This document shows positions 1 through 5,149 of a stretch of 5,149 nucleotides of DNA, piece after piece; position 1 is the first letter of the stretch; each line of letters starts with the position of its first letter. The translations under genes and the position numbers were made by a program. Under the pieces are notes generated by a model. That model was given only the letters and a program-made list of their open reading frames with translations, was not told the origin of the DNA and searched no databases. Source of the DNA: Gammaproteobacteria bacterium (GTDB taxonomy: Bacteria; Pseudomonadota; Gammaproteobacteria; Poriferisulfidales; Poriferisulfidaceae); NCBI GenBank assembly GCA_007571105.1, contig RKRZ01000139.1, positions 1 through 5,149 on the forward strand, written 5' to 3'.

Positions 1-52
1 CTCGGGGTCCGTTGTTCTGACGGGCGCATTCTGGGTCTGGGTCTGGCTATGA
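1..52 (+). CDS. sdhC: Succinate dehydrogenase cytochrome b556 subunit, C-terminal end (partial)
   Basis: Only the last 16 codons are present, read in the frame that starts at base 2 and ends at the TGA at 50-52. They encode a hydrophobic tail ending in alternating Trp and Val (WVWVWL), which fits the end of the third membrane helix of SdhC. SdhC and SdhD together anchor complex II in the inner membrane and hold haem b and the ubiquinone site; none of the functional residues of SdhC fall in this fragment. The stop codon overlaps the start of the next gene as ATGA, a typical translational-coupling arrangement. The identification rests mainly on position directly ahead of sdhD plus the hydrophobic tail, so it is an inference from context rather than from a diagnostic motif. 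Confidence 0.8.
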   Translation, partial: SGSVVLTGAFWVWVWL

Positions 53-390
53 GCACAACTGCTGCAGGTGCCCGTTTTCACTGGTGGCTGGAGCGCAGCA
101 GCGCGGCAGCATTAGTGCCGCTGTCATTGTGGCTGTTATACACAGCAGCTCGGACTGATCTCACAGAAGTAGCCGCCTTTGCGCACTGGCTACAGAGCAC
201 CGGCAATGCCGTGGCGCTGGGTCTGTTTCTGGTGGTGTCCTTGTATCACTCGAAACTCGGTCTGGAAGTAATTGTTGATGACTACATCAGCGGCTCAATC
301 TGGAATCGGCGGGTACATCTCTTGTGCAAATTGACATTGCTGTTGGCCTTGGTTGCTTCGCTCAGCGCAATCGTCACTCTCGTAATGTAA
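49..390 (+). CDS. sdhD: Succinate dehydrogenase membrane anchor subunit SdhD
   Basis: This 113-residue protein is the second membrane anchor of complex II, which passes electrons from succinate to ubiquinone at the inner membrane. Three hydrophobic helices are visible at about residues 18-34, 53-73 and 91-113. The second ends in YHSKLGLEVIVDDY. His67 and Tyr79 have the same 12-residue spacing as the haem-ligand His71 and quinone-contacting Tyr83 of E. coli SdhD, with Asp78 matching Asp82. The N-terminal HWWLERSSAAALVPLSLW is the pattern of alphaproteobacterial and Xanthomonadales-type SdhD. Length is normal for the family. The start ATG overlaps the sdhC stop by four bases and has no recognisable Shine-Dalgarno site, so translation is probably coupled to sdhC. 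The stop is followed after two bases by sdhA. Confidence 0.93.
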   Translation: MSTTAAGARFHWWLERSSAAALVPLSLWLLYTAARTDLTEVAAFAHWLQSTGNAVALGLFLVVSLYHSKLGLEVIVDDYISGSIWNRRVHLLCKLTLLLALVASLSAIVTLVM

Positions 391-392
391 TC

Positions 393-2186
393 ATGACGAG
401 TTCGGCCTACACCATCCAGCAGCATCACTACGATGTGGTCATTATTGGTGCGGGCGGGGCAGGCCTGCGAGCAACTTTAGGAATGGCGGCGAGTGGCTTG
501 TCAACCGCGTGCATCACGAAAGTGTTTCCGACCCGTAGCCACACAGTGGCCGCCCAGGGGGGAGTTTCGGCTGCACTTGGGAATATGGGAGAGGACGATT
601 GGCGCTGGCATATGTACGACACCGTGAAAGGCTCGGACTGGCTGGGGGATCAAGATGCCATCCAATACATGTGCCGTGAAGCGGTTCCGGCCATTATTGA
701 ATTGGAGCATTACGGCGTGCCGTTTTCGCGAACAGATGGCGGCAAGATTTATCAGCGTCCCTTCGGAGGAATGACCACGCGCTACGGAGAAGGCATTGCG
801 CAACGCACCTGCGCCGCAGCAGACCGCACGGGTCACGCCATTCTGCATACCTTGTATCAACAATCCATCAAGCACCACGCGCAGTTTTTCATTGAGTATT
901 TCGCCATTGATCTGGTCATGGATGATGAGGACCGTTGTTGCGGCGTACTGGCCTGGGATTTGGCAACCGGAGAGTTGCATCATTTCCACGCACATACCGC
1001 CTTGTTGGCGACAGGCGGCTATGGACGCACGTATTTCTCCTGTACTTCAGCGCATACATGCACGGGCGACGGCAATGCCATGGTGCAACGCGCAGGCTTG
1101 CCGCTCCAGGATATGGAGTTTGTTCAGTTCCATCCCACCGGAATTTATGGAGCAGGCTGCTTGATTACAGAGGGTGCGCGCGGTGAGGGCGGTTATCTGA
1201 CTAATTCAGACGGGGAGCGCTTCATGCAACGCTATGCTCCGAACGCAAAGGATTTGGCTTCTCGTGATGTGGTGAGTCGGTCCATGACGATCGAGATTAA
1301 TGAAGGTCGAGGAATTGGTGAGCATCAGGATCACATCCATCTCCACTTGGAGCACTTGGGTGCGGATGTCATTCATGAGCGGCTCCCTGGCATTGCAGAA
1401 TCTGCCCGGATTTTTGCCGGCGTGGATGTCACTCGTGAGCCGATTCCCGTTTTGCCGACCGTGCACTACACCATGGGAGGCATTCCAACCAACCACCACG
1501 GCGAAGTTGTCACTATTCGCGGCGAAGATCATGATGCTGTGGTCCCGGGATTGATGGCGATTGGAGAGGCGGCTTGCGTCTCTGTGCATGGCGCCAATCG
1601 TTTGGGCTCAAACTCGTTGCTCGACCTGGTGGTTTTCGGGCGTGCTGCCGCGATCCGTGCCGCTGAAATCATCAAACCCGGAGAAACTCATCCCGAAGCC
1701 CCGGCAAGTTCGCTGGAGTGCATTCTGGATCAATTCGATGCCATGCGTTACGCAGACGGGGATACGCCGACAGCTGATTTGCGCTTGCAAATGCAGCGCT
1801 CCATGCAAAAGCATGCGGCGGTTTTCCGTACTGGCGAAACGCTGCATGAGGGGCGACAGCAAGTGAAGGAGGCGTACCGTGCTTTTCAGGATGTCAAAGT
1901 AACCGACCGCACCATGGTTTGGAATACCGATTTGGTTGAAACGCTAGAGTTGCGTAACCTCTTGATGCAGGCGGTGGTCACATTGGAGAGCGCGCAGAAT
2001 CGACTGGAGAGTCGAGGAGCCCATGCTCGCGAGGATTATCCGGAGCGCGATGATGAGGCGTGGATGAAACATTCAGTCTGCTGGATCGCAAAAGACGGAC
2101 AGTGCCGCATCGACTACCGGGATGTTCACATGTACACACTGGATGACGAAGTGGAAGTCATCCCTCCGAAAGCCCGCGTATACTGA
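393..2186 (+). CDS. sdhA: Succinate dehydrogenase flavoprotein subunit SdhA
   Basis: This 597-residue catalytic subunit of complex II oxidises succinate to fumarate on the cytoplasmic face of the membrane, reducing covalently bound FAD. The dinucleotide-binding motif GAGGAG is at residues 19-24. The FAD-attachment His50 lies in TRSHTVAAQGG. Active-site residues by family homology are His247 (in FHPTG), Thr259-Glu260 (in LITEGARGEGG), the proton-shuttling Arg291 (in LASRDVV), His358 (in VHYTMGG) and Arg403 (in GANRLGSNSLLDLVVFG). The C-terminus ends in the usual PPKARVY. The ATG at 393 is chosen because it lies two bases after sdhD and gives normal family length. An in-frame GTG at 324 would add 23 residues and overlap sdhD deeply, so it is unlikely. 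There is no clear Shine-Dalgarno site, so translation is probably coupled to sdhD. Position 359-360 reads YT where many relatives have YN, a mild variation. Confidence 0.97.
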   Translation: MTSSAYTIQQHHYDVVIIGAGGAGLRATLGMAASGLSTACITKVFPTRSHTVAAQGGVSAALGNMGEDDWRWHMYDTVKGSDWLGDQDAIQYMCREAVPAIIELEHYGVPFSRTDGGKIYQRPFGGMTTRYGEGIAQRTCAAADRTGHAILHTLYQQSIKHHAQFFIEYFAIDLVMDDEDRCCGVLAWDLATGELHHFHAHTALLATGGYGRTYFSCTSAHTCTGDGNAMVQRAGLPLQDMEFVQFHPTGIYGAGCLITEGARGEGGYLTNSDGERFMQRYAPNAKDLASRDVVSRSMTIEINEGRGIGEHQDHIHLHLEHLGADVIHERLPGIAESARIFAGVDVTREPIPVLPTVHYTMGGIPTNHHGEVVTIRGEDHDAVVPGLMAIGEAACVSVHGANRLGSNSLLDLVVFGRAAAIRAAEIIKPGETHPEAPASSLECILDQFDAMRYADGDTPTADLRLQMQRSMQKHAAVFRTGETLHEGRQQVKEAYRAFQDVKVTDRTMVWNTDLVETLELRNLLMQAVVTLESAQNRLESRGAHAREDYPERDDEAWMKHSVCWIAKDGQCRIDYRDVHMYTLDDEVEVIPPKARVY

Positions 2187-2189
2187 GGG

Positions 2190-2194
2190 TAGGA
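2190..2194 (+). promoter_or_regulatory. Ribosome binding site of sdhB
   Basis: TAGGA lies nine bases before the ATG at 2204, in the 17-base gap after sdhA. It supports that ATG as the sdhB start. It is the only clear Shine-Dalgarno site among the plus-strand genes whose starts are visible, suggesting that sdhB is initiated independently while its neighbours rely on coupling. Confidence 0.75.
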
Positions 2195-2203
2195 ATTGTT
2201 CTG

Positions 2204-2986
2204 ATGGCAGAATTCACTCTTCCGGCCAACGCAGTCGTTCGCAAGAACGGTCGCCAATACGCCGCTTCCGACACGGCGAGTCGTGTTCGAACCTTCAAGA
2301 TCTATCGCTACGACCCCAGCGATGGAGAGAACCCAAGACTGGACCACTACGAAGTGGACCTGGACCAATGCGGGCCCATGATTTTGGACGCTTTGATCAA
2401 GATCAAGAACGAACTGGACCCCACACTTTCGTTTCGCCGCTCCTGTCGGGAGGGCATTTGCGGGTCTTGCTCCATGAACATAAATGGACGAAACGAATTG
2501 GCTTGCACCTCTGCCATTGATCAGTATTCGGGAGACATCGAAGTTTATCCACTGCCGCACATGTCTGTTGTGCGCGATCTGGTGACGGATCTTTCAAATT
2601 TCTATCGGCAGTACGCGGCCATTGAGCCGTGGCTGAAATCCTCTTCAAAAGCCCCCGAGCGCGAACGCTTGCAAAGCAAAAAGGAACGGGCGGAACTTGA
2701 AGGGTTGGAGGAATGCATCTTGTGTGCCTGTTGTTCCACCAGCTGCCCGAGCTATTGGTGGAACCCGGACAAGTATTTGGGGCCGGCGGCTTTGCTGACC
2801 GCGTGGCGTTGGCTGGCGGACAGTCGGGATGATGCAACCAAAGAACGGCTGAATTATTTGAGCGACAGCTTCAAGTTGTACCGCTGCCACACCATCATGA
2901 ACTGCACGCAAACCTGTCCAAAGGGGTTGAACCCGGCAAAGGCGATCGCTGAAATAAAGAAAAAAGTCGCAACCAGCAATCTGTAA
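2204..2986 (+). CDS. sdhB: Succinate dehydrogenase iron-sulfur subunit SdhB
   Basis: This 260-residue subunit of complex II relays electrons from the SdhA flavin to quinone through [2Fe-2S], [4Fe-4S] and [3Fe-4S] clusters. The N-terminal ferredoxin domain has Cys81, Cys86, Cys89 and Cys101 as [2Fe-2S] ligands; Cys89 stands where E. coli has Asp63. The C-terminal domain has Cys171, Cys174, Cys177 and Cys238 for [4Fe-4S], and Cys181, Cys228 and Cys234 for [3Fe-4S]. All are offset by a constant 22 residues from the E. coli ligands. Quinone-site residues Pro182, Trp186, His229 and Ile231 match by the same offset. The protein has about 22 more N-terminal residues than E. coli SdhB, as in alphaproteobacterial and mitochondrial forms, and shares their VRTFKIYRYDP and DGENPRLDHYEVDLD segments. 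The ATG is supported by a Shine-Dalgarno site. sdhE follows after one base. Confidence 0.97.
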   Translation: MAEFTLPANAVVRKNGRQYAASDTASRVRTFKIYRYDPSDGENPRLDHYEVDLDQCGPMILDALIKIKNELDPTLSFRRSCREGICGSCSMNINGRNELACTSAIDQYSGDIEVYPLPHMSVVRDLVTDLSNFYRQYAAIEPWLKSSSKAPERERLQSKKERAELEGLEECILCACCSTSCPSYWWNPDKYLGPAALLTAWRWLADSRDDATKERLNYLSDSFKLYRCHTIMNCTQTCPKGLNPAKAIAEIKKKVATSNL

Positions 2987-2987
2987 G

Positions 2988-3230
2988 ATGGCACAGCAAG
3001 ACCGGCTGCGCTGGCGCTGCCGACGTGGGACCCGGGAGTTGGATTTGCTTCTGCTGCGTTATCTGGATGACCTATATCATCACGCAACCACAGAAGAACA
3101 GGGCGCATTTGAATGTTTGCTGAAATATCCAGACCCGGAATTGCAACACTTGCTTCTCGGCGAGGGAACAGACGCGAAGCCAGACATTCAGGCACTGGTT
3201 GAGCGAATTCGAGGCGTGTCCGAATCCTGA
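2988..3230 (+). CDS. sdhE: FAD assembly factor SdhE (flavinylation of SdhA)
   Basis: This 80-residue protein belongs to the SdhE/YgfY/SDHAF2 family, small cytoplasmic helical-bundle proteins that bind SdhA and promote covalent attachment of FAD to its histidine. The diagnostic RGxxE motif is present as Arg13-Gly14-Thr15-Arg16-Glu17 within WRCRRGTRELD, very close to the E. coli segment WACRRGMRELD. A second conserved stretch, LLKYPDPELQHLL at about 44-56, matches the DPDL-containing helix of the family. Length is typical (E. coli SdhE has 88). The ATG lies one base after the sdhB stop with no Shine-Dalgarno site, implying translational coupling. Placement directly after sdhB fits its role in maturing the SdhA made from the same transcript; in E. 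coli the gene is elsewhere. The product is not a structural complex II subunit. Confidence 0.95.
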   Translation: MAQQDRLRWRCRRGTRELDLLLLRYLDDLYHHATTEEQGAFECLLKYPDPELQHLLLGEGTDAKPDIQALVERIRGVSES

Positions 3231-3243
3231 CAAGAACTTACTC

Positions 3244-4392
3244 ATGACACATCCTGATTTTCAGCCCTGCACTCGTACCCGGACGCCGCCAGCGACTCGG
3301 ATCGTCACCTTGCCGGGTGATTACGGACAAACGGATTTCGTTATGCGTCGCGGCGGACGGTTGCAGCAGGTTCAAGTCGGTTATGAGACCTGGGGAACTT
3401 TGTCGCGAAACCAGGACAATGCCGTATTGATTTTCACGGGACTTTCTCCGACTGCCCATGCGGCATCCAATTCCGAAGATGATACGGCCGGCTGGTGGGA
3501 ATACATGGTCGGACCGGGCAAAGCCATTGATACGGATCGCTTCTACATTGTGTGCGTCAACTCGTTGGGTGGATGCTTTGGCACAACCGGGCCGTCTTCG
3601 ATAGATCCGGCTACGGGAGAGCCCTACAACATCACATTTCCGGAATTGTCCATTGAAGACATTGCCAAGGCGGGACATCACGCATTGCATGAATTGGGCG
3701 TGGACCATCTGCATGCGGTCGTCGGGCCTTCCATGGGCGGTATGTCGGCACTTGCCTATGCTTTGCAATATCCGGATGAGTTGGATTATTTGATCGTGAT
3801 TTCTGCGGCCTGCCGAGCTTTGCCATTTACCATTGCAATGCGTTCCCTGCAGCGTGAGATTGTTCGTTGCGATCCGCATTGGGAGGGAGGCAACTATAAA
3901 AGCAATGCTGATTTCTGCGGCATGCGCTTAGCCCGCAAGCTGGGGCTGATGTCTTATCGGGCTGCGCAGGAATGGAGGCAACGCTTCAATCGGGCGCGGG
4001 TGCCGTCACACCGTGCCAGTAAAGATCCGTTTGGCATTGAATTTGAAGTGGAATCCTATCTGGAGCACAATGCAAAGAAATTCGTGGATGCCTTCGATGC
4101 CAACAGTTATCTTTATTTGTCGCGGGCAATGGATTTATTTGATGTGGCCGAGCACGGCGGTACGGTCAATGCCGGACTCGCACTCATTCAAGCGAAGAAA
4201 ACGCTAGTAATTGGAGTGACCACGGATATTCTGTTTCCGCTGGAACAACAAGTCGAAATCGCTGATGGATTGCGTAAGGCCGGACGGGAAGTGGAGATGG
4301 TGGAACTGGAATCCATCCAGGGCCACGATTCTTTTCTGGTGGATGCGGAGCGTTTCTCGCCCGTGATGCAAGATTTTCTAGCCGAGCGCTAA
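3244..4392 (+). CDS. metX: MetX-family O-acyltransferase (homoserine O-acetyl/succinyltransferase or serine O-succinyltransferase)
   Basis: This 382-residue cytoplasmic alpha/beta-hydrolase enzyme should transfer an acyl group from CoA to the side-chain hydroxyl of homoserine (methionine synthesis) or serine (cysteine synthesis). The nucleophile Ser163 is in GPSMGGM, Asp328 in VTTDILFP and His361 in GHDSFL; the adjacent Asp362 is the usual amino-acid-binding residue. Family signatures GWWEYMVGPGKAIDTDRF and GTTGPSSIDPATGEPY are also present. Several segments differ from common MetX: TGLSPTAHAASN replaces the LTGDSH type, the nucleophile loop is GPSMGG rather than GGSMGG, and residues 194-218 contain PFTIAMRSLQREIVRCDPHW. 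These recall serine O-acyltransferases of Xanthomonadales and fungi, so metX is used only as a family symbol. The ATG gives normal length, 13 bases after sdhE; an in-frame TTG at 3199 would add 15 residues inside sdhE. Neither start has a clear Shine-Dalgarno site. No metW follows. Confidence 0.88.
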   Translation: MTHPDFQPCTRTRTPPATRIVTLPGDYGQTDFVMRRGGRLQQVQVGYETWGTLSRNQDNAVLIFTGLSPTAHAASNSEDDTAGWWEYMVGPGKAIDTDRFYIVCVNSLGGCFGTTGPSSIDPATGEPYNITFPELSIEDIAKAGHHALHELGVDHLHAVVGPSMGGMSALAYALQYPDELDYLIVISAACRALPFTIAMRSLQREIVRCDPHWEGGNYKSNADFCGMRLARKLGLMSYRAAQEWRQRFNRARVPSHRASKDPFGIEFEVESYLEHNAKKFVDAFDANSYLYLSRAMDLFDVAEHGGTVNAGLALIQAKKTLVIGVTTDILFPLEQQVEIADGLRKAGREVEMVELESIQGHDSFLVDAERFSPVMQDFLAER

Positions 4393-4409
4393 AACCTGAA
4401 TATCGAATT

Positions 4410-5149
4410 TCAACTGCGTTGGTCGAGCGGAACGTAGTCGCGTTCTGTTTCTCCCAGATACAACTGCCGGGGTCGGCCAATACGGAATTGGTCGTCCTGC
4501 ATCATTTCCATCCAGTGCGCAACCCAGCCCACCGTTCGTGCAATAGCAAAGATCACAGTGAACATGTCGAGCGGGATGCCCATGGTTTTCAGGATGATGC
4601 CGGAGTAAAAGTCAACGTTGGGATACAATTTGCGCTGAACAAAATACTCATCCTGCATGGCGACTTTTTCCAGCGCCATTGCGGTCTCCAGCAAAGGGTG
4701 ATTTGGATTGTTGGTGCTGTGCTCTTCCAGAACCTGATAGCAGATGTCGCGAATTAACTTCGCACGCGGGTCGTAGTGCTTATAGATACGATGCCCGAAT
4801 CCCATCAGGCGCGTGTGTCCTTCCTTGTCTTTGGCCATTTCCACATAATCTTCAACCGAATGGTCGGAATCATGGATGTCTTCCAGCATACGGATGACAG
4901 CTTCATTGGCTCCACCATGGGAGGGCCCCCAAAGCGTTGCGACTCCAGCAGCGATTGCAGCAACCGGACTTGTCTCGGAACTGCCGGATAGGCGAACGGT
5001 TGAAGTCGAGGCATTTTGCTCATGATCTGCATGCAGAATTAGGATAACATCCAGTGCGCGAACCAATGTGGGATCGGGATCTCCACCGAACAACATATAA
5101 ATGAAGTTAGCTGTGTAATCCAGGTCTGGGCGAGGGGAAAGAATTTCTT
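4410..5149 (-). CDS. gltA: Citrate synthase, C-terminal portion (partial)
   Basis: This gene runs leftward; its N-terminal part lies beyond base 5149, and about 245 C-terminal codons are visible, ending at the TGA at 4412-4410. Citrate synthase condenses oxaloacetate and acetyl-CoA to citrate, the entry step of the TCA cycle. The three catalytic residues known from the E. coli enzyme are present: His in WGPSHGGANEA (codon 4919-4917), His in GFGHRIYK (4793-4791) and Asp in YPNVDFYSG (4613-4611). The oxaloacetate-binding LHADHEQNASTSTVR and RPRQLY segments are also intact. The sequence closely follows the E. coli type, which suggests the hexameric type II class, but the NADH-binding residues cannot be judged from this part. 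An in-frame Met at 5096 is internal and not the start, since recognisable sequence (SPRPDLDYTANFIY) continues upstream. The gene converges on metX with a 17-base gap. Confidence 0.97.
   Translation of the reverse strand, partial: EILSPRPDLDYTANFIYMLFGGDPDPTLVRALDVILILHADHEQNASTSTVRLSGSSETSPVAAIAAGVATLWGPSHGGANEAVIRMLEDIHDSDHSVEDYVEMAKDKEGHTRLMGFGHRIYKHYDPRAKLIRDICYQVLEEHSTNNPNHPLLETAMALEKVAMQDEYFVQRKLYPNVDFYSGIILKTMGIPLDMFTVIFAIARTVGWVAHWMEMMQDDQFRIGRPRQLYLGETERDYVPLDQRS

Noticed and set aside
324..392. Upstream GTG start for sdhA adding 23 residues
   Set aside because: The extra residues do not resemble SdhA, and they overlap the third membrane helix of sdhD in another frame; the ATG at 393 gives normal length.
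501..995. 164-codon open frame on the minus strand opposite sdhA
   Set aside because: It is antisense to highly conserved FAD-domain sequence, with no family resemblance or start signals.
3238..3879. 213-codon open frame on the minus strand opposite the MetX-like gene
   Set aside because: It lies wholly within a well-supported coding region, shows no recognisable domain or ribosome binding site, and has the low-complexity basic composition of a shadow frame.
4376..4394. Small hairpin around the metX stop codon as a two-way terminator
   Set aside because: The plus-strand stem is four pairs, a mismatch, then two A-U pairs, and neither direction has a following U-run; too weak to call.
4411..4421. 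CAAC-TGC-GTTG mini-hairpin at the end of gltA
   Set aside because: A four-pair stem with a three-base loop is expected by chance and has no U-tract.
5094..5096. Met codon at 5096 (minus strand) as the gltA start
   Set aside because: Upstream in-frame codons to the window edge encode recognisable citrate synthase sequence, so this Met is internal.

Overview
This window is the 3' part of a succinate dehydrogenase (complex II) operon, followed by a MetX-family acyltransferase gene and, converging from the other strand, the 3' part of a citrate synthase gene. All genes look intact apart from the two cut by the window edges. Protein character points to a gammaproteobacterium. SdhE and the E. coli-like citrate synthase support this, while SdhD and SdhB are of the alphaproteobacterial/mitochondrial kind that Xanthomonadales-like gammaproteobacteria also carry. 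The genus cannot be named from the sequence alone.

Layout: sdhC C-terminus (1-52, +), sdhD (49-390, +), sdhA (393-2186, +), sdhB (2204-2986, +), sdhE (2988-3230, +), metX-like (3244-4392, +), then gltA (4410-5149, -, N-terminus beyond the window). The plus-strand genes are packed very tightly: a 4-bp overlap, then gaps of 2, 17, 1 and 13 bases. They probably form one transcript whose promoter lies upstream of the window. Only sdhB has a clear Shine-Dalgarno site. There is no gene-free stretch over 20 bases, and I see no RNA genes, mobile elements, CRISPR arrays or long repeats.

Functionally, SdhC and SdhD anchor complex II in the inner membrane and carry the haem and quinone site. SdhA holds covalent FAD and oxidises succinate, SdhB passes electrons through three Fe-S clusters, and SdhE promotes flavinylation of SdhA. 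Citrate synthase feeds the same TCA cycle. The inserted acyltransferase has the full Ser-Asp-His triad of the MetX fold, but several motifs differ from ordinary homoserine acetyltransferases and recall serine O-acyltransferase relatives. Its substrate is the main open question here. The rest is well-known central metabolism, and I found no evidence of a previously undescribed system.
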